Shown here one piece after another: positions 8,701-19,075 of a stretch of DNA of 64,000 bases. Under the pieces are notes generated by a model that saw nothing but the letters and a program-made list of their open reading frames with translations, ran no database searches and was not told the DNA's origin. This DNA is from Polyangium jinanense. Its GTDB lineage: Bacteria > Myxococcota > Polyangia > Polyangiales > Polyangiaceae. Within the stretch, counting starts at the first letter, position 1, and the number at the start of each line of letters is the position of its first letter. The DNA is taken from assembly GCF_028435365.1 (NCBI RefSeq), contig NZ_JAGTJJ010000011.1, forward strand, positions 124,001 to 188,000, in the 5' to 3' direction. The translations under genes and the position numbers were made by a program.

Positions 8701-9360
8701 TCAGGGACCGCCGCCCGCGCCTCCAGCGCCGCCGGCTCCTCCTGCGCCTCCAGCGCCACCCGCACCGCCTGCACCGCCGGCTCCTCCTGCGCCTCCCGCA
8801 CCACCTGCGCCGCCGGCTCCTCCTGCTCCGCCTGCACCTCCGGCTCCGCCTGCACCTCCGGCGCCCGTCGGAACCCAGGGCGCAGGCGGCGCGGGCGTCT
8901 CCGAGGGCAGACAGATCTGCGGCACCTCGGTCGAGACCGCCGGCGGCGCGATCTTCACCACGCAGATGCGCTCCGCGATCGGCTCGAAGTCGATGATCCG
9001 CGCGGCGTGCTCCGATGGACGGGCGCACTCGTAGCCGTTGCGGCAATCGTCGTTGTCTTCGCAGCCGGCCATGCAGAACGTTCGACCGAAGCGACCCCAG
9101 CTCGCGTCGTCGGCGGGGCCACAGGCCGGATCGAGCTCGGCCGAGAAGGCGACGCAGACCCCGTCGTCCTCCGGGCATTTGTCGGGATCGCACCCGAAAA
9201 TCGTGCAGTAGCCGCCCGGCTGCGTGGTGTCGCAGAGGCGGTCGCCCAGTTGCGAGCAGTCGGTCGAGGTCGTGCAGTCCTCCCCGATCTTCGGCGTACA
9301 GCCGACGAGCGCAACGACGAGGGCGGCGAGGAAGAGCGTGATCACGCGGGGTCGGGGCAT
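8701..9360 (-). CDS. Cys-rich lipoprotein with C-terminal Gly-Gly-Ala tail
   Basis: 219 residues. The signal peptide ends in ALVGC (Cys21). About 120 residues with cysteine pairs follow (CTTSTDCSQLGDRLC, CEDNDDCRNGYEC), then a Pro-rich hinge and a terminal tract of about 17 GGA triplets ending GGGP. Same architecture as the gene at 4617, but shorter. It is most likely a surface-exposed, disulfide-stabilised lipoprotein; function unknown. It is divergent from the ferredoxin gene. Confidence 0.83.
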   Translation of the reverse strand: MPRPRVITLFLAALVVALVGCTPKIGEDCTTSTDCSQLGDRLCDTTQPGGYCTIFGCDPDKCPEDDGVCVAFSAELDPACGPADDASWGRFGRTFCMAGCEDNDDCRNGYECARPSEHAARIIDFEPIAERICVVKIAPPAVSTEVPQICLPSETPAPPAPWVPTGAGGAGGAGGAGGAGGAGGAGGAGGAGGAGGAGGAGGAGGAGGAGGAGGAGGGP

Positions 9361-9676
9361 CGCAGGGCAAGCGTACTAACGGGCCTCGGGCCGGCGTGCA
9401 ACCGGGCGCCGCGGACGGCGCGGAGAGGCCGGGATCCGACGGCCGATCGGAGTCGACCGTGGCGCGTGGGATCACGTTTGCGGCGTTGCTCTGGACGGAT
9501 GGCCCGGGGCACTGCAGGATGGGGACGCCGCTCCCTGCCCGCCCATGTCCTGGAGGGCGCGCGGCGCAAAGCCCGGGCCTCATCAAACGTGCGGAACGCT
9601 CGAATTGACAGCCGGGGCGCCGCCCTTTAGATACCGGGAAATTCCGGACCGCACCCCCGGAGGACGAAGCAACCCC
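9361..9676. other. divergent intergenic region (316 bp)
   Basis: Separates the lipoprotein gene (leftward) from the ferredoxin gene (rightward). Apart from the consensus promoter at 9605-9633, I see no gene. The open frames present here are short, lack ribosome-binding sites and overlap one another. Confidence 0.5.
9605..9633 (+). promoter_or_regulatory. consensus sigma-70 promoter of the ferredoxin gene
   Basis: TTGACA (9605-9610) and TAGATA (9628-9633) are separated by exactly 17 bp, the ideal housekeeping spacing. Transcription would begin near 9640, leaving a leader of about 35 nt with GGAGG at 9660-9664 before the ATG at 9677. It is the clearest promoter in the window, which suggests strong constitutive expression of the ferredoxin. 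Confidence 0.75.
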
Positions 9677-9982
9677 ATGGCCACCTACATCACCGAAGAT
9701 TGCATCAACTGCGGAGCTTGCGAGCCGGAGTGCCCCAACGAGGCGATCAGCGAGGGCGACGAGATCTACGTGATCGACCCCGAGCTCTGCACCGAGTGCG
9801 TGGGCTTCTACGACCACGAGGCTTGCCAGGCGGTTTGTCCGGTGGAGTGCTGCTTGCCCGACCCGCAGCGCGTGGAGACCGAGAACGATCTCATCGCCCG
9901 GGCCTCCCGCCTGCACCCGGACGACGGCGAGCTCAAGAAGAAGGTCGCCGCCAACGACTACCCCTCCCGCTTCCGCAAGTAG
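9677..9982 (+). CDS. 2[4Fe-4S] ferredoxin, Alvin/YfhL type
   Basis: 101 residues. The first cluster motif is C9-x2-C12-x2-C15-x3-C19-P. The second has the longer spacing C38-x2-C41-x8-C50-x3-C54, followed by C58-C59. The eight-residue insertion and the helical C-terminal extension after the second cluster are hallmarks of Alvin-type (YfhL) low-potential ferredoxins. It should carry electrons in the cytoplasm; the partner is not indicated by neighbours. GGAGG sits 12 bp before the ATG, and a consensus promoter lies upstream. Confidence 0.93.
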   Translation: MATYITEDCINCGACEPECPNEAISEGDEIYVIDPELCTECVGFYDHEACQAVCPVECCLPDPQRVETENDLIARASRLHPDDGELKKKVAANDYPSRFRK

Positions 9983-10005
9983 CCACGAGGAGCGCCGCCC
10001 CCGAG

Positions 10006-10764
10006 GTGCATCCGCCCACGGCCCGCCCAACGTTCCGGCCGCTCGCCCTCGCGCTTTGCGCGCTGGGTTTGGCTGGTTGCGGCGGTGGCGTTCCCCTCCT
10101 GCATCCCGCACACGTCCTCTCGCCTGGCAAGGTCACGCTGGGCGCGGGTTTGTCCGGCCGGCCCGTCCTCGGCGCGCTCCCGAGCGCGCGCGGAACGGAC
10201 GCGGAGCCGATCGAGCGTGCCCTCCAGGATCTGGCGATCGCTCCGGCCGTCGCGCCGTGGGTGGGCGGCCGCATCGGCATCACCGGCTCGAACGAGGCGG
10301 GCCTGACGTACTCCGGACGGTCGGTTCGTCTGGACGGACGACACGCGTTCACCTTGAGCAAGAGCGTCTCGCTCTCGATGGGGCTCGGCGGCGAGGTGAT
10401 CCTGGCGAGGTCGGGCGTCGACGGCGGGGCCGGCGGGGGGACGGGCGGGGGGCTCGACGTCCCGCTGCTGCTCGGCTGGAAGAGCACGGGGGAGCTTTAT
10501 TCGGGCTGGATCGGCCCGCGGGCGGGGATCTCCTGGGTGCGCGGGAGCGTCGTTCCGGCCGTCGCGACGAAGCCCTTGACGCTCGCGGGCGAGCACGTCC
10601 GGGTCGGGATGGTGGCGGGGCTCCGGCTCGGGTTCCGTCACGTGCACGTGGCCCTGGAGATCGGGGGCGACTGGCACACGGTCTCGGGCAGCCTGGGCGC
10701 CACGGACGTCTCGTTCGATCAGTTCTCGCTGACCCCGGCGGGCGCCCTGGTCGTCAGCTTCTGA
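10006..10764 (+). CDS. outer-membrane beta-barrel-like lipoprotein
   Basis: 252 residues from GTG 10006. The frame is open far upstream through the ferredoxin gene, but the signal peptide begins here and ends in the lipobox GLAGC (Cys25). The mature part alternates Gly-rich and aromatic or hydrophobic beta strands (KVTLGAGLSG, GGRIGITGSNEAGLTYSG, VSLSMGLGGEVILA, HVALEIGGDW) and ends with LVVSF, the hydrophobic C-terminus typical of beta-barrels. I infer an outer-membrane porin-like or YaiO/OMP_b-brl-like protein with a lipid anchor. It begins 24 bp after the ferredoxin stop and may be co-transcribed. Confidence 0.7.
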   Translation: MHPPTARPTFRPLALALCALGLAGCGGGVPLLHPAHVLSPGKVTLGAGLSGRPVLGALPSARGTDAEPIERALQDLAIAPAVAPWVGGRIGITGSNEAGLTYSGRSVRLDGRHAFTLSKSVSLSMGLGGEVILARSGVDGGAGGGTGGGLDVPLLLGWKSTGELYSGWIGPRAGISWVRGSVVPAVATKPLTLAGEHVRVGMVAGLRLGFRHVHVALEIGGDWHTVSGSLGATDVSFDQFSLTPAGALVVSF

Positions 10765-10860
10765 GCCATTCGCGCGATTTTCGGCCGAGATTCCGGGACA
10801 GCAGGGCGACCTCGGGCGAGGTGCTTGCCCGCCCCGAGGACCCGCCATAGACTGGCGATC

Positions 10861-11781
10861 ATGCGCTCCTCGAACGTCCCGCTGCCTGCGCTCCTCGCCT
10901 CTCTCGGCGTTGTCGTGGGCGGTTGCTCGGCGCCCGTCGCCGAGGCCGACGACATCACGAGCGCGACCGGGTCCACGACCGAGGCGATCGTCCTCGTCGA
11001 ACGCAGCGCCGCCGAGGGAGAGTTCGTCCAGACGAACGTCTCGGCGAAGTTCATGCGCCTCGCGTCGGGCGCGGATCCCGAGGTGGCCGAGCGCGTGGTC
11101 GGTGGATCGTGGCTCGAGCTGCCGGCCGCGGGCGAGTGCGTGGCGCTCGCGCCGTTTGCCGCGGCGGAAGAGGCGGACGCGCTCTCCGCGCTCGGCTCGA
11201 TCGAGCTGCTCGACGTGGGCGACCTGTCGATCCAGGCCGGGACGACACGCATGCCGCTCGCGACGCGTGCGTTCCCGGACGTGGGCGCGTTTGTCTCGGG
11301 CGTGTTCTACACGTCGCGCGACGCGCAGAGTGATCTGCCGGCGCCCGCGCGGTACGTGCTCGAAAGCACGGGCTCGGGGACGCTGAATCCGTTCTCGATC
11401 GAGGCTGAGGCGCCGAGCGCGCCGGAGCGGGTTCGTCTCGGTGAAACCGCGCTCGCCGAGGGCGCGGTCTTCGAGGAAGGGACGGCGGCGACGCTGCGGT
11501 GGAACGCGAGCGAAGCGCCCACGGTGGGTGATCTCGTCTACGTGGATCTGACGGCGCCGAGCGGCACGGGCATTCGTTGCACCTTCAACGATTCGGGCGA
11601 AGGCGTGATCCCGGCGTCGGCGCTCGACAAGAAGACCTGGGGCGCGCTGCCCGCGACGGTCGCGCTCTCGGTGCATCGGCTCCGCCAGGGTGGCTTTGCG
11701 GCCGCGGGGATCGACGCGGGTGAGCTTCGGTTCGACCTGTCCGTCGTCGGTCGCGCGACGATCGTGTCGACATCGCCCTGA
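10861..11781 (+). CDS. putative lipoprotein of unknown function
   Basis: 306 residues from the ATG at 10861. The signal peptide ends at VVVGGC (Cys22). The mature protein is acidic and Ala/Glu-rich with no recognised domain. A ~40-residue segment (TLRWNASEAPTVGDLVYVDL) looks like a beta-sandwich strand pattern. It is followed 37 bp later by the Ser/Thr kinase gene on the same strand, so it could be an extracytoplasmic partner of that kinase; this is inference from position only. Confidence 0.75.
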   Translation: MRSSNVPLPALLASLGVVVGGCSAPVAEADDITSATGSTTEAIVLVERSAAEGEFVQTNVSAKFMRLASGADPEVAERVVGGSWLELPAAGECVALAPFAAAEEADALSALGSIELLDVGDLSIQAGTTRMPLATRAFPDVGAFVSGVFYTSRDAQSDLPAPARYVLESTGSGTLNPFSIEAEAPSAPERVRLGETALAEGAVFEEGTAATLRWNASEAPTVGDLVYVDLTAPSGTGIRCTFNDSGEGVIPASALDKKTWGALPATVALSVHRLRQGGFAAAGIDAGELRFDLSVVGRATIVSTSP

Positions 11782-11818
11782 CGAACGTTCGTCCGGTAAA
11801 ACCAGCGGGGACCTTTTG

Positions 11819-13804
11819 ATGAACCCCGACGAGCGCGAGACGGCAGAGCGTTCCCGGACGCACGCGGAGGCCTCGCGCAGGCTGGAGGAGGCGTGTGATT
11901 TCACGGGGGCGGCGCGGGAGGCGCTGCTCGCGGGGGACGCGCGGCGTGCGGCGAGGCTCGGCGCGCTCGGGGGCGACGACGCGACGGCGCGGGAGGCGAT
12001 CGCGCGGATCGCGGAGCGGCTGCCGAGGGAGGTCGCGCTCGCGGCGGCGTCGGATCTCGGATCGCGAGGGTTTGGCAAGTACGCAGCGGCGCTCTACGCG
12101 CTTCTCGGCGAGCACGCGGAGGCGGCGAGCGCGTTCGTCGCGGCCGGCGAGGTACTGCTCGCGGCCGAGAGCTTCGAGCGCGCGGGGCAACCGGCCGAGG
12201 CGGCGCGCGCGCTCGAGAGTGCGCTGCGGCAACGGCCGGATCAGGCGGCGCCGCGGCTCGCGCTGGGCGCGCTTTTGGCGCGGCACGGGCGAACCGAGGG
12301 GGCGATCAAGGCGCTGCAGCAGATCGACGTGGCCGCGCCGGAGCGGGCCGCGGCGCTGCCGCTGCTCGCGCGGTGCTTCGAGGAGGTCGGGCTCGCCGAG
12401 GCAGCACGAGAGACGCGCGCGGAGATGGCGCGGCTCGGGGTTCGGGAGGAGCCACCCGCGAAGGATGCGCCAAGGGAGGCGGCCCGGAAAAACGAGCGGC
12501 GCGGCGGGGGTGTTGTTCTTTTCGGGCGGTACGAGACGACGCGGGAGATCGCGTCGTCGGCGCATGCGCGTCTCGTCGAGGCGATCGATCGAATCAGCGG
12601 TGAGCGCGTGGCGGTGAAGATCTTCAGCGGGCTCGTCGAGGGCGCGGGGCGCGACGCGCTGCAACGCTTCGAGCGAGAAGCGCGCGCGCTCGAACGGCTA
12701 CGCCATCCAAACGTGGTGCCGCTCCACCAGTACGTGCCGGAGGGGCCGGCGATGGTGCTCGCGTTCATGCGAGGCGGGTCGCTCGCGGACAAGATGCGCG
12801 AAGGGCCGATGGCGCCGGCGCGTGCTGTGGAGATCGCCTGTCTTCTGCTTTCGGCGCTCGGCGAGGCGCACCGGCTCGGGATTCTGCACCGCGACGTGAA
12901 GCCCGCGAACGTGCTGTTCGACGACGCGGGGACAGCGATGCTGTCGGACTTCGGCGCGGCGCACCTCGGGGACCTGTCGAGCACGGCGACGGCCGGCGCG
13001 ATCGGCACATACGCGTACATGTCGCCCGAGCAGAGGCTCGGTCGTCCGGCGGGGATCGCGAGTGATCTCTACGCGGTGGGCGCCGTGCTTTACGAGCTGC
13101 TCACGGGGGAGGCGGCCGAGCCGATGCGCGGGCGTTTCCACGGGGGAGCGCCGAGCGAGAAGAACCCGGAGCTCGGGCCGGAGCACGACGCGGCCGTGGC
13201 CGCATTGCTCGCGGAAGAGCCGGATCGCCGGCCGGAAGATGCATTCCAAGCGCGGCGCGCGCTGTCGGCGCTGCGCTGGCCGGAGGCGCTGCCGAAACAA
13301 TGGACCGCGACGAACGGGAGCGAGCGGCCGGCCGCGCCGAGAGAAGGTGAACGCCTGGGGCCGCCGCTCGCGCTGGGCGATGGTCGCGACATGGCGAGCC
13401 TGCGCCACGACGCGTGGCTCGATCGCGAGGTGCTCGTGCTCCCGATGGACGAGGCGTCCCTCGCGCGGGCCCGCGCGTTCGCGCGGACCGGGCATCCAGC
13501 GCTGCCGACGGTGCTCCGCGTGGATCGTGCAGCCGGCGAGATCTGGGTGGCGCCGCCGCTCGGCAAGGCGCTTGCCGATGCGCCGCGCACGCTCGACGCG
13601 GCAGCGATCGAGCGGCTCCGGCAGGCGCTCGCGGCGCTCGCGGCCGTGGGCGGCGCGCACGGCTACGTCGACGCGCAGCACCTCTACTGGTTCGACGGCG
13701 AGCTCGAGCTCGCCTGGCCGCGCAAGCCCGCGACGCCCGATGCGGTCGAGAAAGACCTCGCCGCGATCGACGCGCTCGCGCGTGGCATGCCGCCGGCGCG
13801 CTGA
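11819..13804 (+). CDS. Hanks-type Ser/Thr protein kinase with N-terminal helical-repeat region
   Basis: 661 residues from the ATG at 11819 (GGGGA 8 bp upstream). Residues ~10-215 are Ala/Leu/Glu-rich helical pairs resembling TPR. The kinase domain spans about 235-500: Lys267 in VAVKIF, the catalytic loop HRDVKPAN with Asp359, DFG Asp377, and the activation segment GTYAYMSPEQ. The Gly-rich loop is degenerate (EIASSAHARLVEA instead of GxGxxG), so ATP binding may be altered. The C-terminal ~150 residues resemble a second, remnant kinase-like or sensor module and carry no transmembrane helix, so the protein is cytoplasmic. Kinases of this type are abundant in myxobacterial developmental signalling. 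Confidence 0.93.
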   Translation: MNPDERETAERSRTHAEASRRLEEACDFTGAAREALLAGDARRAARLGALGGDDATAREAIARIAERLPREVALAAASDLGSRGFGKYAAALYALLGEHAEAASAFVAAGEVLLAAESFERAGQPAEAARALESALRQRPDQAAPRLALGALLARHGRTEGAIKALQQIDVAAPERAAALPLLARCFEEVGLAEAARETRAEMARLGVREEPPAKDAPREAARKNERRGGGVVLFGRYETTREIASSAHARLVEAIDRISGERVAVKIFSGLVEGAGRDALQRFEREARALERLRHPNVVPLHQYVPEGPAMVLAFMRGGSLADKMREGPMAPARAVEIACLLLSALGEAHRLGILHRDVKPANVLFDDAGTAMLSDFGAAHLGDLSSTATAGAIGTYAYMSPEQRLGRPAGIASDLYAVGAVLYELLTGEAAEPMRGRFHGGAPSEKNPELGPEHDAAVAALLAEEPDRRPEDAFQARRALSALRWPEALPKQWTATNGSERPAAPREGERLGPPLALGDGRDMASLRHDAWLDREVLVLPMDEASLARARAFARTGHPALPTVLRVDRAAGEIWVAPPLGKALADAPRTLDAAAIERLRQALAALAAVGGAHGYVDAQHLYWFDGELELAWPRKPATPDAVEKDLAAIDALARGMPPAR

Positions 13805-13861
13805 TCCGCGCGCGTTTCCTGCATCCACGTCCCGCACGGGCGCTCTGCGCCCACGCGGACC

Positions 13862-15856
<1,995 letters not shown>

Positions 15857-15865
15857 TCGGAACGC

Positions 15866-16549
15866 TCAGGCAGCCTTGCGCCGGCGACGCGCACGCACGA
15901 GGCGCACGAGCGCGCGCACGCCGAGGCCCGCGCCGAACAACAAGCCGAGCGACGAGGGGACACCGGCCGCCCACACGACGATCGGGATCGACGGCCGCGT
16001 CGGGCACGTCGAGCGCATCGCGAAGCGGCACGCGTTCATCTGGTCGATCTCGTCCCGCGCCGCCGTGGTCTCGGGCGTCTCCGGCAGCGCGCGCATCGCC
16101 GCCGACGAGAGCATCCACGCCGCGAGCGCTTCCCGATCGGCCGAAGCATCCTGCGGCAGGTTCTTCATCACCGCCGCGAGCGCGCGCGCCCGGGCCGTGG
16201 GCTCGATCTCCGCGAACGCCCCCGCGTACGCCGACGCAACCTTGCTCGAGACGCGCCCGAGGCAACTCAGGGCCCGATCCTCGGACGGCCGCAGGTACAC
16301 CGTGCTCCCCTCGGGCGTCACGTGGGGGATCGATCCCGTGACGGGCTCCTCGTGCATGAGCATGCGCCGCGCGCCCGGCACGCACGGCGGCAAACGCGGC
16401 GGCGGGCGTAGCCACACCGCGGCGTACTGCCGGTACGATACGAGCGCGGCCGCGAGGCCGAGCGCGGAAATCACGAGGAGCGCGGCGACCACGATGCGCG
16501 TGCGACGCCCCCGCGCAGGCTCGGCCGAAGAGGAATCGGTCGCGCTCAT
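15866..16549 (-). CDS. two-helix membrane protein of unknown function
   Basis: 227 residues. A basic N-terminus is followed by a helix (IVVAALLVISALGLAAALV, ~20-38). A ~150-residue periplasmic part contains four cysteines (PPCVPGARR, LSCLGRV, NACRFAM, STCPTRP) that could form disulfides. A second helix (VVWAAGVPSSLGLLFGAGLG) precedes the Arg-rich cytoplasmic tail RARRRRKAA. I do not recognise the family. It lies convergent with the antiporter gene and 33 bp downstream of the large regulator gene, possibly in one operon with it. Confidence 0.72.
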   Translation of the reverse strand: MSATDSSSAEPARGRRTRIVVAALLVISALGLAAALVSYRQYAAVWLRPPPRLPPCVPGARRMLMHEEPVTGSIPHVTPEGSTVYLRPSEDRALSCLGRVSSKVASAYAGAFAEIEPTARARALAAVMKNLPQDASADREALAAWMLSSAAMRALPETPETTAARDEIDQMNACRFAMRSTCPTRPSIPIVVWAAGVPSSLGLLFGAGLGVRALVRLVRARRRRKAA

Positions 16550-16582
16550 GGGAAACGCTTTTGATCGGCCGTCCCCGGCCTG

Positions 16583-19051
16583 TCAACCGCGGAGCGCCTC
16601 GCCGGGGGTCTGCGCGACCCTGGCCCAGACCGAAGCTGCTTGCGGCTGGCCCATCGCCGCCGACAGGTACGCGAGAAAGCGCGCGGAGGCTTGCTCGGCC
16701 TGCCGATCGGACGCCTCGCGCGCCCGCGCGAGCGCCGTCAGCGTCTCGAGGAGCGCCCGATCCACATCGCCCGCCGACGCGAGCGCGATGCCGTACGACA
16801 GCAGCGCCCGCGCATGCGCCCGCGGCGAGCTCGCCCCCGCCACCGCTTCCTTCAGCTTGCGCAGGCCCTCGCCGGGCTCGCCGCGAACGAGCTGCACGAA
16901 CGCGCTCATCCGCTCGACGAGCGCGTCGTGCTCTCCCGTCACCCGGAGCCGCACGAGGATGTCCTCCAGCGTCTCGACGTCGCCCTCGACGAGCGCCTGG
17001 CGCAGGAGCTTCGACAGTCGCTCCGCCATCACCACGGGATCCTCGACCGCGTCGGGATCCGCGCCGAGCGCCGCGACCGCGTCCGCCACCGAGGCCTTGC
17101 CCGGCGACCCGAACGCCGCGACGCCCGCGCTTTCCGCGCCGAGGCTGTCGGGCGAGAGCGAGCCGATCGACGACGGCGGGTGAGGCTCGGAGCGGATCTG
17201 TCCCCCCTCCCCCATCGCCGCCTCGATGAGCGACGCGATCGAGATCTCCTCGGCGCGCGGGTCGACGAGCAGCTCGCCCTCGTCCGAGAGCTCGGGCACT
17301 TGCACGTCCGGATCGAGGCTGCGCGCCTCGTCGATCAGCGCCGCCGCCGCCTTCCGCAGGCCCGCGCCTGCCGCCGCGAGCGCCGCCTCCGCCGCGAGCA
17401 CCGCCGCCGACGCCCGCTCTCCCGCGACGGCCGCGTGATAGGCCGGCTCCGCGAGCCCGAGCGGTCCCACGTTCTGCTCGAGCACGCGACCGGCCATGCG
17501 ATGCCAGAGCTCGCGTGTCCCCGCGTCGAGCAGCCCGATGAGCGCGCGCGTCGTCGTCCTCGACGCGATCGCGAGCCATCCTTCTTCCGGCCGGTACGCC
17601 CATCCCGCGCCGCAGAGCGCGTCCTCCACGACGGCCACGCGCGCGCCCGCGCCCGCCATCAGCGTCGACACCGCGTCCACGATCTCGTTCGGCGCATCGG
17701 CGCCGAGCAGCGCGACGCCCACGAGCGCCGCGCGTTCCCCGGGTTCGAGCCACGTTGCGCGCCGCGTGATCCACTCGTGCGCCGGCGCCGATGCGCCTCG
17801 ACCGCTCGTCCGATCCCGCGGCTCGGCCACATCGCCGACCCACCTGAGCTCACCCGTCGAGAGCCCCTCCGCGAGCGCCTCGCGAATCCCGAGCGGCATC
17901 CCTTGCCCACGACGCGCCCATCGCTCCGCCGCTTCCTGCGTGATCGCGCCGCCGCAGAACGCACGCGCGAGCTCCACCGCCGCCTTTTTCGGCAGCGGAC
18001 CGAGCGTCACCTCCGCGGCGACCGGGATCGACGAGAGCACCTCGGGCAGCGTCTCCTCGACGTCGATCCGCACGACCGACCGGAAAAACCCCGGCGGCGG
18101 GATCGCCTGCGACACCACCTCCAGCGTCGCGAGGTCGATCAACGTCACGTCGTCGACCGTGAGCAGCCCCGATCGACCATCCACCGGCGCGAGCCACGCA
18201 TCCACGAGCTCCGCGGCGTTCCGCGTGCTGATGCCTTCGCCCGCCAGGAGCTTGTCGAGCGCCGCGGCGAGCGCCTCCGGCAGCTCGGGCGGCGCTTCCC
18301 GCGCGAGCGACCGCGCGAACGCGTTGCGCAGCGCCCCGAGCGGCTCGCGTGGCAAGAACGTCGGCGCGATCCGGAGCGACCGCGGCGGCGCGAGTCTGTG
18401 CACGAGCTCCTGGAGCAAACGCGTCCCGCCCGCGCCCGGCGCGGCTCGCAAGAGACCTGCACATCCGAGCGGCACCGACAGCTTGCCGAGCTCCTCCTCA
18501 CGCCCGACGAGCTCCGGCGCGGCCACGAGCTTGTGCACGTTCGCCAGCGTGTCGCCCCGCAGCGGCGCGTAGATGTCGAGCCGCAGGCCCCGCACGATCG
18601 ATCCATCCGCGGCGCGCCCTCGGCGCAGCCCCGCGGTTACGAGATCGCCGGACTGCACCGCTGCGAGATCCGGATCGAGCAGCACGTCACCGGGACGCGC
18701 GATCGCCGCGAGCCGCTCCGCACGCAGAAGCGCCTTGCCCCACGCGAGCCCCTCCGGCGTGCCGAGCGCTTGCATCTCGCCCTGCGCAATGCCGATCCGC
18801 AAGGGCTCGGTGTCCTGCGCTTCGGCCACCTGTTCGAGCGTGAACCCGAGCGCCTCGTCGAGCGCTTCGGCGGCGAAGTCGACGCTGAACGCCTCGCCGC
18901 TCCACGCGCAAAGCGCGCCGCCATGAGCCTCCGCGCGCTTCCGGATCGACAGCGATCTCTCGAGATACCCCGATCCGGAGCCTGCTTCCGGGCCACTCGG
19001 CCCGTGGAAGCTCACCACGATACGTTCCGCCACGCGCGCATCGTCTCTCAT
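16583..19051 (-). CDS. large cyclase/ATPase/TPR-type regulatory protein with degenerate P-loop
   Basis: 822 residues. Residues ~10-180 resemble a class III nucleotide cyclase homology domain (IGIAQGEMQALGTPEGLAWGKALLRAERL matches the region before the second metal site), but the metal-binding aspartates are not evident. From ~190 a LVGREEELGKL start and the segment GLLRAAPGAGGTRLLQEL mark an AAA/STAND-like ATPase whose Walker A lacks the lysine (AGGTR). LLTVDDVTLID resembles Walker B. The C-terminal half is Ala-rich and helical, with TPR-like pairs. The layout is that of cyclase-ATPase-TPR transcriptional or signalling regulators; the sequence suggests a pseudoenzyme sensor. No DNA-binding domain was seen. 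Confidence 0.7.
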   Translation of the reverse strand: MRDDARVAERIVVSFHGPSGPEAGSGSGYLERSLSIRKRAEAHGGALCAWSGEAFSVDFAAEALDEALGFTLEQVAEAQDTEPLRIGIAQGEMQALGTPEGLAWGKALLRAERLAAIARPGDVLLDPDLAAVQSGDLVTAGLRRGRAADGSIVRGLRLDIYAPLRGDTLANVHKLVAAPELVGREEELGKLSVPLGCAGLLRAAPGAGGTRLLQELVHRLAPPRSLRIAPTFLPREPLGALRNAFARSLAREAPPELPEALAAALDKLLAGEGISTRNAAELVDAWLAPVDGRSGLLTVDDVTLIDLATLEVVSQAIPPPGFFRSVVRIDVEETLPEVLSSIPVAAEVTLGPLPKKAAVELARAFCGGAITQEAAERWARRGQGMPLGIREALAEGLSTGELRWVGDVAEPRDRTSGRGASAPAHEWITRRATWLEPGERAALVGVALLGADAPNEIVDAVSTLMAGAGARVAVVEDALCGAGWAYRPEEGWLAIASRTTTRALIGLLDAGTRELWHRMAGRVLEQNVGPLGLAEPAYHAAVAGERASAAVLAAEAALAAAGAGLRKAAAALIDEARSLDPDVQVPELSDEGELLVDPRAEEISIASLIEAAMGEGGQIRSEPHPPSSIGSLSPDSLGAESAGVAAFGSPGKASVADAVAALGADPDAVEDPVVMAERLSKLLRQALVEGDVETLEDILVRLRVTGEHDALVERMSAFVQLVRGEPGEGLRKLKEAVAGASSPRAHARALLSYGIALASAGDVDRALLETLTALARAREASDRQAEQASARFLAYLSAAMGQPQAASVWARVAQTPGEALRG

Positions 19052-19075
19052 CGCGCGCAGCAGTCAAAGGGGTTC

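Noticed and set aside
8111..9034. Pro/Ala-rich open frame on the plus strand
   Set aside because: The APPAPPAPP run is the reverse reading of the Gly-Gly-Ala codons in the lipoprotein at 8701.
9361..9604. Possible tRNA or small RNA gene
   Set aside because: No acceptor/T-arm pattern; only GC-rich sequence without structure that stands out.
13838..13852. Small GGGCGC/GCGCCC hairpin between kinase and antiporter genes
   Set aside because: Only six pairs without a T run; common by chance in such GC-rich DNA.
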